Shown: positions 32,907 through 42,721, counted from the first letter of the stretch. The stretch is DNA of 64,000 nt from SFWF01 sp045636705 (GCA_045636705.1 JAZTYA010000037.1:1-64000), one strand, 5' to 3'. The notes: generated by a model not told the origin, from the sequence alone. Program-made: numbers and translations.

Positions 32907-34726
32907 TATTTATTTCTTGCCTCAAATTTCATTCTTTGTTCCTTGTTTAAAATACGTTTACGAAGTCTAATTGACTTAGGAGTGATTTCAACAAGTTCAT
33001 CGTTTTTAATAAATTCAAGTGACTGTTCTAGGGATAAAACTGAAGGAGGAACAAGCTTTAAAGCATCGTCAGAACCTGCAGCACGCATATTTGTTGCCTG
33101 TTTTTTCTTACAAACGTTGCAAACAATATCTTCGTTTTTTGGGTTCTCGCCTACTATCATACCTTCATAAACCTCAATACCGGGGCCAATAAAAAGTCGG
33201 CCTCTGCTTTGGGTGTTAAATAGTCCGTAACCGGTGCTTTCACCTGTTTCGTGAACGATGATAGAACCTGTGCTTCTTTGCTCAATATCTCCTTTAAACT
33301 CCTCATATCTATGGAAAACGTGGTTCATAATCCCGTTTCCGTTAGTATCGGTTAAGAATTGTGAACGATAGCCCATAAGACCACGAGACGGAATCAAGAA
33401 CTCAAGGTGTGACATACCGCCGTCACGGGTTCCCATATTTTGAAGTTCGGCTTTTCGGCTACCGAGTCTTTCCATAACGGGTCCTACGTAGTCTTGAGGG
33501 ACTTCTATCATTAAAAGTTCGATAGGCTCATGAAGTTTGCCGTTGATTTGTTTATAGATTACTTCAGGCGGAGAAACCTGGAATTCATAACCTTGTCTTC
33601 TCATAGTTTCTATAAGAATTGAAAGGTGCAGTTCTCCCCTTCCCGACACCTTAAAAGTGTCTGCAGAGTCGGTTTCTTCAACACGAAGTGAAATATTGGT
33701 TTCAACCTCTTTAAAAAGTCTGTCGCGGAGATTTCTAGAGGTTACGAATTTTCCTTCTCTTCCTGCAAAAGGAGAATTATTAACCATAAAATTCATTGCT
33801 AAGGTTGGTTCTTCAACCTCAATAAACGGCAATGCTTCAATATGGTCTTTATCGCAGAGAGTTTCGCCGATATTTAGCTTATCAATGCCTGAAATTTGGA
33901 TAATATCACCGAATTTGGCAACATCTGTTTCAACCCTTTTAAGTCCTTCGAATACAAATAATTTTCCTATTCTTGCAGGAGAAACAGTGCCGTCAGAATG
34001 ACAAAGTGAAACTGCTTGACCGGCTTTAATTTGTCCTCTTTCAACTCGGCCAACGCCAATTCTGCCTAAATAGTCATCATACTCAATGTTAGAGATTAAT
34101 ACCTGAGAAGGAGCGTCTAAAACACCCTTTGGAGCCTCAATTTCATTAACTATCATCTCAAAAAGAGGGGTTAAATCCTTGCCTTCATCTGTTGGAGAAA
34201 GCATGGCATAACCGTCTCTGCCAGAAGCATAAACCACTGGAAATTCAATCTGAGAGTCGTCGGCGCCAAGCTCAATAAACAAGTCAAGAACGCTGTCAAT
34301 TACTGCTTCAGGTCTAGCCATAGGTCTATCGATTTTGTTTACAACAACGATAACCTTCTTTGAAAGTGATAATGCCTTTTTAAGGACGAATCTTGTCTGT
34401 GGCATACATCCTTCAAAAGCGTCAACAAGTAATAAAACACCGTCAACCATCATAAGAATACGCTCAACCTCACCACCAAAATCAGCGTGGCCGGGGGTAT
34501 CAATAATGTTGATTTTAACCCCGTTATACATAACGCTTGTATTCTTTGAAAGTATAGTAATGCCGCGCTCTTTTTCCAGGTCGTTTGAGTCCATAACTCG
34601 TTCGTCAACCTGTTCGTTTGAGCGGAATGTTCCACTTTGACGAAGCAGACCGTCAACGAGGGTGGTTTTTCCGTGGTCAACGTGAGCAATAATCGCAATA
34701 TTTCTTAAATTATCTCTAACATCCAT
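32906..34726 (-). CDS. typA: Ribosome-associated GTPase TypA/BipA
   Basis: This 606-residue translational GTPase carries G1 HVDHGKTT, the switch region RGITILSKN, G3 DTPGHADFGGEVER and NKIDR, then EF-G-like domains and the BipA C-terminal domain. It acts in ribosome assembly and stress adaptation. The ATG at 34726 is chosen because AAGGAT sits 9 nt upstream. A longer frame to 34765 adds unrelated residues. Confidence 0.95.
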   Translation of the reverse strand: MDVRDNLRNIAIIAHVDHGKTTLVDGLLRQSGTFRSNEQVDERVMDSNDLEKERGITILSKNTSVMYNGVKINIIDTPGHADFGGEVERILMMVDGVLLLVDAFEGCMPQTRFVLKKALSLSKKVIVVVNKIDRPMARPEAVIDSVLDLFIELGADDSQIEFPVVYASGRDGYAMLSPTDEGKDLTPLFEMIVNEIEAPKGVLDAPSQVLISNIEYDDYLGRIGVGRVERGQIKAGQAVSLCHSDGTVSPARIGKLFVFEGLKRVETDVAKFGDIIQISGIDKLNIGETLCDKDHIEALPFIEVEEPTLAMNFMVNNSPFAGREGKFVTSRNLRDRLFKEVETNISLRVEETDSADTFKVSGRGELHLSILIETMRRQGYEFQVSPPEVIYKQINGKLHEPIELLMIEVPQDYVGPVMERLGSRKAELQNMGTRDGGMSHLEFLIPSRGLMGYRSQFLTDTNGNGIMNHVFHRYEEFKGDIEQRSTGSIIVHETGESTGYGLFNTQSRGRLFIGPGIEVYEGMIVGENPKNEDIVCNVCKKKQATNMRAAGSDDALKLVPPSVLSLEQSLEFIKNDELVEITPKSIRLRKRILNKEQRMKFEARNK

Positions 34727-34750
34727 AAAATGTATCCTTTTTAACCTGCA

Positions 34751-34785
34751 AAAGATAGCAGACACGGTTTGTATCTGCTATCTTT
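34751..34785 (-). terminator. Hairpin between gltA and typA
   Basis: A perfect 12-bp stem (34751-34762 with 34774-34785) with an 11-nt loop lies in the 73-bp gap. On the minus strand only four Ts follow, so termination is probably partial. Confidence 0.5.
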
Positions 34786-34799
34786 CTTTATAATTTAAC

Positions 34800-36164
34800 C
34801 TATTTTCTGTCCTCTAATTTAACATAATTGAGTTCGGGTTGAACGCTCATATATGCAGGACGAATAATTTTACTAGAGTTTACCAGTTCTTCAATTCTGT
34901 GCGCACTCCAACCCGCAATTCTTGCAATTGCGAAAATAGGAGTATATAACTCGTGTGGTAAATCAAGCATGGAATAAACGAATCCACTATAAAAGTCAAT
35001 GTTGGCACTAACCTTTTTAAGCATTGTTTTTCCTTCGGAGATTACACCGGGAGCGAGTTTATCAATGTTTGAATAAAGAACAAACTCCTCTTCTCTTCCC
35101 TTTTCTTTAGCAAGGCTTTCAACGAATCCCTTGAAAATGTTTGCTCGAGGGTCAGAAATTGTATATACAGCATGTCCGATACCATAAATTAGGCCGGCCT
35201 TATCAAAGGCTTCACGGTTAAGAAGCTTTCTAAGATATGCTTTTATTTCTTCTTCGTCGTGCCAGTCTTTAATTTCCTTCTTCATTACTTCAAACATCTG
35301 TGAAACCTTAATATTAGCGCCACCGTGCTTAGGTCCCTTTAAGGAACAAAGCGCTGCGGAAATAGCAGAATAGGTATCTGTACCTGAAGAAGTAACGACA
35401 CGGTTTGTGAAGGTGGAGTTGTTACCGCCACCGTGTTCAGCGTGAAGAACAAGAGCTAAATCCAAAATTTTAGCTTCAAGTTCGGTGTACTTATTATCAG
35501 GACGGAGCATATGAAGAATGTTTTCAGCGGTTGAAAGCTCTGGCTTTGGATGATGAATAATCAAAGCCTTGCCCTTTACGTAATGATTAAATGCCTGATA
35601 AGCATAAATTGACATTAGCGGGAAGGTAGCAATAAGATGTAATGACTGTCTTAATACGTTCTCGATATCAATTTCATTAGGCTTTTTATCATATGAATAA
35701 AGGGTTAATACGCTTCGTGAAAGAGAGTTCATGATGTCTCCGTTCGGAGCCTTCATAATAACGTCTCTTGTAAAACTTCTAGGAAGCGAACGGAAGTTTG
35801 ATAAGAGGGTTTCGAACTCGCTAAGCTGCTTCTTATTGGGAAGCTTGCCGAAAAGCAAAAGATAAACTGTTTCTTCAAAACCGAATCTGTCTTCAGCTAA
35901 AAAGCCTTTAACAAGGTCGTTAATATCGATACCTCGATAATATAACTCACCGTCAATAGGCGTTAGTTTTCCATCAATTTCTCTAGAAGAGTTAATGGTT
36001 GAGATTTCTGTAAGACCTGTTAAAACTCCCTTGCCGTTTACGTCGCGGAGTCCCCTGTTTACTTTATGATAGGAAAATAATTCAGGGTCTATATGGTCAT
36101 TTTCAATACACATTTTAGAAAGTTTAGAAACTTGATTTAATGTGTCTTTATTTTGTAAAGGCAT
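34800..36164 (-). CDS. gltA: Citrate synthase
   Basis: This 454-residue enzyme condenses oxaloacetate and acetyl-CoA. Catalytic histidines lie in LVLHAEHGGGNNSTF and YGIGHAVYTISDPRA, and the aspartate in SANIDFYSGFVY. It is about 20 residues longer at the N terminus than E. coli GltA. AAAGGAG precedes the ATG. It follows aspS by 39 bp with no hairpin between, so it may be part of the T-box-controlled transcript. Confidence 0.93.
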   Translation of the reverse strand: MPLQNKDTLNQVSKLSKMCIENDHIDPELFSYHKVNRGLRDVNGKGVLTGLTEISTINSSREIDGKLTPIDGELYYRGIDINDLVKGFLAEDRFGFEETVYLLLFGKLPNKKQLSEFETLLSNFRSLPRSFTRDVIMKAPNGDIMNSLSRSVLTLYSYDKKPNEIDIENVLRQSLHLIATFPLMSIYAYQAFNHYVKGKALIIHHPKPELSTAENILHMLRPDNKYTELEAKILDLALVLHAEHGGGNNSTFTNRVVTSSGTDTYSAISAALCSLKGPKHGGANIKVSQMFEVMKKEIKDWHDEEEIKAYLRKLLNREAFDKAGLIYGIGHAVYTISDPRANIFKGFVESLAKEKGREEEFVLYSNIDKLAPGVISEGKTMLKKVSANIDFYSGFVYSMLDLPHELYTPIFAIARIAGWSAHRIEELVNSSKIIRPAYMSVQPELNYVKLEDRK

Positions 36165-36203
36165 AAATTTCTCCTTTCTTTTAAAAAGTAGAATAAGAAT
36201 AGA

Positions 36204-37577
36204 TTACGGACGAAGTCTGTCGCGGTCACGTGGGAAGGCAGTTGCCTGCTTAATGTTATCAAGGCCTAAAATATTCTGAACAATTCTCTCAAGACCAAGA
36301 CCCATACCACCGTGAGGAGGCATACCGTACTTGTGCATGGTTAAATAATCTTCGAAATCGTCGATATCCATACCACGCTTCTTCATCTTTTCTACCTGCA
36401 TTTCATAGTCGTGAATTCTCTGTCCACCGGTAGTAACCTCAAGACCGTTAAGAAGCATATCGAAGCTTAAGGTAAACTTGGTGTCTGCAGGGTCTTCCAT
36501 TGTATAGAAAGGACGCTTAACTGTCGGATAATGTGTGATAAATACGATGGGTGCGTTATATTCTTTTAAGAAATATTCGCCTAACCACTTCTCTTCTTCA
36601 GGTGCAAAGTCGGGTTCAAGTAGTGCGCGCTTGCCCTGTTCACCGGGATGAGCATCAGCAAATAACTGCTTAGCCTCCATAAATTTAACTTTTGGGAAGC
36701 AAGTGAGTTCAGGAAGTCTTGCATCCTTGCCTAAATACATTTCAAGCTCAGGAGCGTATTCTTCGTTTAAAACCTTGAACATATACTGGAACATTCTAGC
36801 TTCAAGTTCCATTAAATCTTCAAAGGAGTTAATAAAGCCCATTTCAAGGTCCATACCCTGGAACTCGTTTATGTGACGGTTGGTGCTATACTTTTCGGCT
36901 CTGAAAACGGGGCCTACGGTGAACACCTTTTGGAAAACACCAACCATTATCTGCTTGTAGGTCTGAGGGCTTTGGTTAAGGAATGCCTTTTGGCCAAAAT
37001 ACTCAACCTCAAACATATCTGCGCCACCTTCTGCACCTGCAGTTACCATCTTAGGTGGAACAAATTCGGTAAATCCTTCTTCTCTAAGGAAAGAACGGAA
37101 AGCATATTGAACACCGTCAGCAATCTTTAAAATTGCACGGATTTTTGGGTTTCTAAGAGAAATAATTCTGTTGTCAAGAAGTGTGTTAAGGTTTAATTTC
37201 TCCATCTTTCTGTCGTTTCCGATTTCAACAGGAGGAACTTCTGCCTTGCCCGAAATTCTCGTCATCTTATCGATGCGAATATCAAAACCAATTCTGCTTC
37301 TCTCTTCAACAACTAAGGTTCCGTCAACGATTACGCATTCTTCAACGCCGAAATCCTTAATATCGCAGTCACTAATTCCCTCTTCCCAAATGCACTGGAA
37401 GCACATTCTGGCACTTCTTAAGATAACGAAAGCGAAACCGCTCATTTCCTTAATTCTGTGAAGAGTTCCCTTAACTGTAACCTTATCTCCATCCTTGATT
37501 TCACCTTTCTTAAAGCCTTCAAGGATATAAGAAATCTCTTTAGTATCAATTTTCTTTTCGGTATTAATAAATTCCAT
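36204..37577 (-). CDS. aspS: Aspartyl-tRNA synthetase, archaeal-type, probably non-discriminating
   Basis: This 457-residue class IIb synthetase has an N-terminal OB anticodon-binding domain (about 30-130), motif 2 VFRAEKYSTNRHINEFQ and motif 3 GMGLGLERIVQNILGL. It is the short form without the bacterial insertion domain. Such AspRS enzymes usually charge both tRNA-Asp and tRNA-Asn. The adjacent gatCAB genes then convert Asp-tRNA-Asn to Asn-tRNA-Asn. An Asn-specific AsnRS would also look similar but would not need this context. AGGAGG precedes the ATG. Confidence 0.88.
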   Translation of the reverse strand: MEFINTEKKIDTKEISYILEGFKKGEIKDGDKVTVKGTLHRIKEMSGFAFVILRSARMCFQCIWEEGISDCDIKDFGVEECVIVDGTLVVEERSRIGFDIRIDKMTRISGKAEVPPVEIGNDRKMEKLNLNTLLDNRIISLRNPKIRAILKIADGVQYAFRSFLREEGFTEFVPPKMVTAGAEGGADMFEVEYFGQKAFLNQSPQTYKQIMVGVFQKVFTVGPVFRAEKYSTNRHINEFQGMDLEMGFINSFEDLMELEARMFQYMFKVLNEEYAPELEMYLGKDARLPELTCFPKVKFMEAKQLFADAHPGEQGKRALLEPDFAPEEEKWLGEYFLKEYNAPIVFITHYPTVKRPFYTMEDPADTKFTLSFDMLLNGLEVTTGGQRIHDYEMQVEKMKKRGMDIDDFEDYLTMHKYGMPPHGGMGLGLERIVQNILGLDNIKQATAFPRDRDRLRP

Positions 37578-37595
37578 AATAAATCCTCCTGTAAA

Positions 37596-39038
37596 TTAGA
37601 GTTTAGCTAATTCTTCGTTAACAATTTTGTTTACGCTATCAGGCTTAGCCTTACCACGAGTTGCCTTCATAACCTGACCTACAAAGAAGCCAACAACCTT
37701 GGTTTGACCTGATTTATACTGTTCAACAGTAGCGGGATTTGAAGCAAACACTTGTAAAACTGCTTCACGAATAGCGTCGGTATCATCAATTTGTTCAAGG
37801 CCATGTTCTTTAATGTAGCCTTCAACGTCGAAGTCACCATTTGAGAAGAACATCTCTTCAAATACGGTTTTACCGGTCTGCTTATTAATTCTGTCAGCAG
37901 CTACAATACCAACAAACTGAGCAAACTTTTCTGCAGAAAGGTTAATGTTTTCGGGCTCAATTCCACGTTCGTTTAAGAAGTACATAATCTGACTGATAAT
38001 CCAGTAACGAACCTCTTTTGCATTATTGCAAATAGCGACTGTATCCTCGAATATTTTAGCAATGTATTTTGAACCTGCGATGATTTGAGCATCTGCTAAA
38101 GCTATGCCAAAATCTTTAACGTAACGAGCGACCTTTGCCTCAGCAAATTCAGGCTCTGCATCCTTAATTCTCTTAACCATATCATCACTAATGGATATAG
38201 GCGGAATATCAGGCTCTGGGAAATAACGATAGTCCTGAGCATTTTCCTTAGAACGCATTGCAAAGCTTTTGCCCTTGTTATCATCCCAACGTCTAGTTTC
38301 CTGAATAATCTCTCCACCGTTTTCCAAAACCTCAATTTGACGCTTAGACTCAAAAGCAATAGCACGTTCAATAGCCTTAAATGAGTTGAGGTTCTTCATT
38401 TCGGTACGAGTGCCAAACTTTTCAGAACCTACGGGTCTTACTGATAAGTTTACGTCAGCACGCATTGAACCCTCCTGCATCTTGCAGTCGGAAATTCCAA
38501 GATATTCAAAGGTCGATTTTAACTTTTCAAGATAAGCTACAACCTCTTCAGCATTTCTAAAATCAGGCTCAGAAACTATCTCAATCAGAGGAACGCCGCA
38601 TCTGTTGTAGTCAGGATAAGTAGCATCACCAAATGCCGAGTGAATAAGCTTACCTGCATCCTCTTCCATGTGGATTTCGTGAATGCCGATAGTCTTCTTT
38701 GCACCGGATTTTGTAGTGATTTCAACCTTACCGTTCTGTGCAAAAGGCAAATAAAGCTGTGAAATCTGGTACGCTTTAGGAAGGTCAGGATAGAAATAGT
38801 TTTTACGGTCAAACTTATTATAAGGTGTAATTTCGCAGTTTAAGGCAACACCTGCTTTAACCGCATATTCCAAAACGTTTTTATTTAAAACGGGCAACGT
38901 GCCGGGCATTCCTGTACAAACAGGACAACAATGTGTGTTAGGGTCGCCACCGAATTCGGTTGTGCAAGAACAGAAGATTTTAGTCTTGGTTGATAGCTCA
39001 ACGTGAACTTCAAGACCCATTACTAGTTCCCAATTCAT
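37596..39038 (-). CDS. gatB: Asp/Glu-tRNA amidotransferase subunit B
   Basis: This 480-residue subunit has the kinase-like N-terminal domain (GLEVHVELSTKTKIFC) with zinc cysteines in the SCTTEFG and CCPVCTG segments, and a C-terminal helical tail domain for tRNA. It activates the misacylated tRNA with ATP. GGAGGTGA precedes the ATG. It is 2 bp from gatA and 19 bp from aspS. Confidence 0.96.
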   Translation of the reverse strand: MNWELVMGLEVHVELSTKTKIFCSCTTEFGGDPNTHCCPVCTGMPGTLPVLNKNVLEYAVKAGVALNCEITPYNKFDRKNYFYPDLPKAYQISQLYLPFAQNGKVEITTKSGAKKTIGIHEIHMEEDAGKLIHSAFGDATYPDYNRCGVPLIEIVSEPDFRNAEEVVAYLEKLKSTFEYLGISDCKMQEGSMRADVNLSVRPVGSEKFGTRTEMKNLNSFKAIERAIAFESKRQIEVLENGGEIIQETRRWDDNKGKSFAMRSKENAQDYRYFPEPDIPPISISDDMVKRIKDAEPEFAEAKVARYVKDFGIALADAQIIAGSKYIAKIFEDTVAICNNAKEVRYWIISQIMYFLNERGIEPENINLSAEKFAQFVGIVAADRINKQTGKTVFEEMFFSNGDFDVEGYIKEHGLEQIDDTDAIREAVLQVFASNPATVEQYKSGQTKVVGFFVGQVMKATRGKAKPDSVNKIVNEELAKL

Positions 39039-39039
39039 A

Positions 39040-40503
39040 CTATTTCACCTCCGGCATAGATTTATGGAAATCGGTTGCTTTTTGGTAAGCGTAACCGATG
39101 TTTAATACCTTTTCATCCGATAAGGCGGCACCGATAATTTGTGCGCCTACCGGCATTCCGTCCTTATCCTTTCCGCAAGGAAGAGAAAGTCCGGGTAGTC
39201 CTGCAAGGTTAACAGAAACTGTGTAAATATCAGAAAGATACATTTGAAGCGGGTCGGATAAACTTTCTCCTAGTTTAGGTGCAGTTGTAGGTGCATTTGG
39301 AGAAAGAATAGCATCATATTTAGAGAAGATTTCATCAAAGTTCTTCTTAATTACCGACTTAACCTTTAAAGCTTTGCGGTAATAAGCATCATAGTATCCG
39401 CTTGAAAGCACGAATGTACCAAGTAAAATACGCTTTTTAACCTCTTCTCCAAAGCCTTCGCTTCTGGTTGTGTTGTAAAGGTCGGTAATTCCCTCGTATT
39501 CCGCAGCTCTAAAGCCGTACTTTACACCGTCAAAACGAGAAAGGTTTGAACTAGCTTCTGCAGCGGCAATTATATAGTATGCAGGAATTACGAACTCTAA
39601 GAAAGGCATTTCGATTTCTTCAACAATAGCGCCAAGCTCACGAAGTTTGTCTGCCATTGCTAAAATGTTATTTTTAACGTCTTCGCCAAGACCTTCTTCA
39701 AAGCACTGCTTTGGAAGACCAATCTTCATACCTTTAATATCGCCGTTTAAGCCTTTTAAAAATTCAGGGTAATCAACCTCTAACGAGGTTCCGTCCATAG
39801 CGTCCTTACCTGAAATTACGTCCATAACAGCGGCGCAGTCGGCAACGTCACGGCCGATAGGTCCAATTTGGTCAAGAGATGAAGCGTAAGCAATAAGACC
39901 AAATCTTGAAACAGTACCATAGGTAGGTTTAAAACCGGTTACACCGCAGTAAGCGGCAGGTTGACGAATACTTCCGCCTGTATCTGAACCTAAAGCTACA
40001 ACAGCCTCTTTAGCAGCAACTGAAGCGGCAGAACCACCTGAAGAACCACCGGGAACCTTGTTTAAATCCCAAGGATTCTTTGTTGTTCCGTAATAAGAAG
40101 TCTCACTGGTGGAACCCATTGCGAATTCATCCATGTTTAACTTACCGATGATAATAGCACCGTTTTCTTCAAGCTTTTGAATAACGGTTGCATTATAGAC
40201 TGGTGCGAAATCTCCTAAAATTTTAGAAGCGCAGGTGGTTTTAAGACCTTTAGTACAAATATTATCCTTAATACTAAAAGGAACGCCTGCTAAAGGAGAA
40301 GTCAAGGTTCCGTTATCAATGAGGGTCTGAACCTCTTTAGCGCGGTTTAAGGCAGCTTCTTTGTTCAATGTGATATAAGCGTTAACTTTATCGTCCTTTT
40401 CTTCGATAGCATCAAACACGGCGTTAACGGCATCAACACATGAAAGTTTGCCTTCTTTAATCAAAGCTCCAACTTCAAGAGCAGTATAATCAAAAATATT
40501 CAT
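39040..40503 (-). CDS. gatA: Asp/Glu-tRNA amidotransferase subunit A
   Basis: This 487-residue amidase generates ammonia from glutamine. The Ser-cisSer-Lys catalytic triad is visible as Lys in SIKDNICT and Ser residues in GGSSGGSAASVA and GSDTGGSIRQPAAYCG. AGGAGGG precedes the ATG. The second gene of the gatC-gatA-gatB-aspS operon. Confidence 0.97.
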   Translation of the reverse strand: MNIFDYTALEVGALIKEGKLSCVDAVNAVFDAIEEKDDKVNAYITLNKEAALNRAKEVQTLIDNGTLTSPLAGVPFSIKDNICTKGLKTTCASKILGDFAPVYNATVIQKLEENGAIIIGKLNMDEFAMGSTSETSYYGTTKNPWDLNKVPGGSSGGSAASVAAKEAVVALGSDTGGSIRQPAAYCGVTGFKPTYGTVSRFGLIAYASSLDQIGPIGRDVADCAAVMDVISGKDAMDGTSLEVDYPEFLKGLNGDIKGMKIGLPKQCFEEGLGEDVKNNILAMADKLRELGAIVEEIEMPFLEFVIPAYYIIAAAEASSNLSRFDGVKYGFRAAEYEGITDLYNTTRSEGFGEEVKKRILLGTFVLSSGYYDAYYRKALKVKSVIKKNFDEIFSKYDAILSPNAPTTAPKLGESLSDPLQMYLSDIYTVSVNLAGLPGLSLPCGKDKDGMPVGAQIIGAALSDEKVLNIGYAYQKATDFHKSMPEVK

Positions 40504-40520
40504 AATCTCTGCCCTCCTAA

Positions 40521-40808
40521 TTAATCTACAGTCTTAGGAACAATGAAGGTTTCGTCTGTGTGCTCAGGCGCATTCTTTAAAAGTTCCTTGCGGTCGTATG
40601 ATTCTTTAACAGTGTCATCACGCATAACGTTTGTGATATTAAATACGTGTGATAACGGCTCGACGTTTTCTGTGTCAAGTTTATTTAATATCTCCATATA
40701 CTCAATTACAGATGCAAGCTCTGCCTGCATTTTTTCGGTCTGCTCGTCGTTTAGTTTAATCCTTGAAAGATTAGCAACGTATTCTACAAGCTCCTTGGTT
40801 ATTTGCAT
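40521..40808 (-). CDS. gatC: Asp/Glu-tRNA amidotransferase subunit C
   Basis: This 95-residue small helper subunit wraps GatA and GatB. The N-terminal helix VEYVANLSRIKLNDEQ and the C-terminal LKNAPEHTDETFIVPKTVD are typical. AAGGAG precedes the ATG. It is the first gene after the T-box leader. Confidence 0.94.
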   Translation of the reverse strand: MQITKELVEYVANLSRIKLNDEQTEKMQAELASVIEYMEILNKLDTENVEPLSHVFNITNVMRDDTVKESYDRKELLKNAPEHTDETFIVPKTVD

Positions 40809-40836
40809 TTAAGTCACTCCTTAAATTATTTTTAAA

Positions 40837-41082
40837 ATAAAAAAACTGCCTCTTGTCCCCTTAAAACAAGGGACGAAAGACAGACTTCCGCGGTACCACC
40901 CAAATTAACCAGTTTTGGTTCACTTTAAAAAGATTAACGCTCTTACACGGTCGGTTCTACTAACTAATAATAGCTTTCTTCCGACAGCTCCGGGTGTTCT
41001 TTCGTAAATGATGTGTGCGGCTATCTCACCAAAAAGCCACTCTCTTTGACAGTGATACATTCACTACTTTTCCCATCAATGC
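40837..41082 (-). promoter_or_regulatory. T-box leader with AAC (Asn) specifier
   Basis: The T-box core is at 40901-40887 (minus GGGTGGTACCGCGGAA). A terminator hairpin (40883-40846) ends in a T run. Stem I shows the AGAGAG bulge and GGTGAGA loop. A helix of GTGAATG with CATTTAC closes above a specifier loop whose 3' side has GAAAG, then AAC at 40998-40996, then A and a helix of Cs. Uncharged tRNA-Asn should therefore cause antitermination and raise gatCAB-aspS expression. Confidence 0.88.
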
Positions 41083-41088
41083 TAGGTT

Positions 41089-41117
41089 ATTATACCACTT
41101 TTTAGGTTTTATGTCAA
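41089..41117 (-). promoter_or_regulatory. Promoter of the T-box operon
   Basis: On the minus strand TTGACA (41117-41112), a 17-bp spacer and TATAAT (41094-41089) are perfect consensus boxes just ahead of the leader. Confidence 0.9.
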
Positions 41118-41215
41118 TAGCTCGTTATGGAAAAATTTTTCTTAAATATTATTTGTTTTTTGTTTAAAAATAATACTGCAAACGCAAAATACAGCGTATA
41201 AAGGAGGGAAATTTT

Positions 41216-41401
41216 GTGGCTAAGAACGTAGTTCCCGAGGCAAAGGAAGCTCTTAATCGTTTTAAGATGGAAGCTGCTAACGAAGTTGGCGTAAACCTTA
41301 AGCAGGGTTACAATGGTGACTTAACTTCTAAACAGGCTGGTTCTATTGGTGGACAGATGGTTAAGAAGATGATTGAATCTTATGAAAATGGTATGAAATA
41401 A
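41216..41401 (+). CDS. Alpha/beta-type small acid-soluble spore protein
   Basis: This 61-residue protein coats spore DNA and protects it. The family motifs are KMEAANEVGV (the germination protease cleavage region) and a C-terminal SKQAGSIGGQMVKKMIE DNA-binding helix. The start is GTG at 41216 with AAGGAGGG about 6 nt upstream. No clear sigma-G box was recognised in the AT-rich 41118-41215 region. Confidence 0.93.
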   Translation: MAKNVVPEAKEALNRFKMEAANEVGVNLKQGYNGDLTSKQAGSIGGQMVKKMIESYENGMK

Positions 41402-41428
41402 GAATCATCCGATTTGTTTTAAAGTTGA

Positions 41429-41460
41429 TAAAGGAAGCACAATTTGTGCTTCCTTTATTG
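41429..41460 (+). terminator. Terminator of the SASP gene
   Basis: A long, near-perfect stem formed by AAAGGAAGCACAA and its complement (41429-41457) with almost no loop is followed by TTG. Confidence 0.75.
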
Positions 41461-41478
41461 CTATATACACCCTTTTTC

Positions 41479-41507
41479 TTGACTTGAATTTGACTTTCAA
41501 TTATAAT
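41479..41507 (+). promoter_or_regulatory. Promoter of the GT4 gene
   Basis: TTGACT (41479-41484), a 17-bp spacer and TATAAT (41502-41507) lie 17 bp upstream of the ATG at 41525. Confidence 0.85.
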
Positions 41508-41524
41508 GTTTTTTGGGTGATAAT

Positions 41525-42703
41525 ATGTATAACATAGGTTTATTCAACGATTCCTTTCCCCCATCAATTGACGGGGTTGCAAATACCGTAATAAACTATG
41601 CAAATATAATAAATGAAAATTACGGCAACTGCGTTGTCGTTACTCCAATGTACCCTAACGTTGTCGATAACTATCCTTACGAGGTTTTCAGATATCAATC
41701 CGCAAAGATTACAAAGGAGATGCCATATAGGGTTGGAAACCCCTTTTCTCTTTCTACTATTCACGCCTTAAAGAAAAAGGAGTTTGACCTTCTTCACGTA
41801 CACAGTCCTTTTGTTTCAAGTCTTTTAGCTCATGAGGTTGCAGTATCAGGCAATAGGAAAAAAACTCCTACTATTCTTACATATCACACAAAGTTTGATA
41901 TAGATATTGACCGATACGTAACAAATAAAGCCTTTAATAAGGTTGCCAGAAAGTTTGTTAAAAAGAATCTTAGCTTTGCCGATGAAATTTGGACTGTTTC
42001 TAAAGGAACTATTGATAGCCTTAATGAAATTGGTTATAACGGTAACGTTATAATTATGCCCAACGGAACCGATATGAAAAAAGGCAAATCCCCTATTGAA
42101 GACATTGCCGAAATCAATAGAATTTACCGAACCGAAAATGAAGAACTTGTTTTTCTTTATTGCGGAAGAATGATGTGGTATAAGAACATTAAAATTATTC
42201 TTGATTCCTTGAAAATTATTGCATCAAGCGGTATTAGATTTAAAACCTTCTTCGTAGGTGACGGTCCTGACAGACCTGCTATTGAAACATATGCTAAAAA
42301 TATCGGTATTTCAGATTATGTTATATTCACGGGCGCAATTTATAATCGTGATGTTGTAAAATCCTTCTTTAGTAGAGCAAATCTGCTTTTATTCCCTTCT
42401 GTATACGACACTTCAGGCTTAGTTGTTAAAGAAGCTGCTTCCTGTGCTTGTGCGTCGGTAGCGATAAAAAACAGCTGTGTTGCAGAAGGCATGGAGGATG
42501 GTATTTCAGGCCTTTTAACCGAAGAGAACGCCGATAGCTTTGCAAAATCAATTATTGACGTTTTAAAGGTGCCGGGCAAACTTGAAGAAATAGGTAAAAC
42601 CGCTCAAGAAAAGCTATACTTCTCTTGGGATGACTCGGTTGCCTTAGCAGCTAAAAGATATGAATACGTAATAGAAAACTTTAAAAGACAAAAAAAGAAA
42701 TAG
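41525..42703 (+). CDS. Family 4 glycosyltransferase
   Basis: This 392-residue GT-B fold transferase resembles diacylglycerol glucosyltransferases. Landmarks are the N-terminal acceptor motif FNDSFPPSIDGVANTV, HSPFVSSLLAH, and the donor-binding Glu-x7-Glu-like block VVKEAASCACASVA with the GDGPDR turn upstream. Membrane glycolipid synthesis is likely, but other acceptors such as wall polymers are possible. The ATG at 41525 has GGGTGA 6 nt upstream. The gene stands alone between terminators. Confidence 0.83.
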   Translation: MYNIGLFNDSFPPSIDGVANTVINYANIINENYGNCVVVTPMYPNVVDNYPYEVFRYQSAKITKEMPYRVGNPFSLSTIHALKKKEFDLLHVHSPFVSSLLAHEVAVSGNRKKTPTILTYHTKFDIDIDRYVTNKAFNKVARKFVKKNLSFADEIWTVSKGTIDSLNEIGYNGNVIIMPNGTDMKKGKSPIEDIAEINRIYRTENEELVFLYCGRMMWYKNIKIILDSLKIIASSGIRFKTFFVGDGPDRPAIETYAKNIGISDYVIFTGAIYNRDVVKSFFSRANLLLFPSVYDTSGLVVKEAASCACASVAIKNSCVAEGMEDGISGLLTEENADSFAKSIIDVLKVPGKLEEIGKTAQEKLYFSWDDSVALAAKRYEYVIENFKRQKKK

Positions 42704-42721
42704 GCTTCTGCCTATTTCTTT
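42694..42721. terminator. Bidirectional terminator between GT4 and murC
   Basis: A perfect 12-bp stem (42694-42705 with 42710-42721), TTCT loop, overlaps the ends of both converging genes. Confidence 0.8.
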
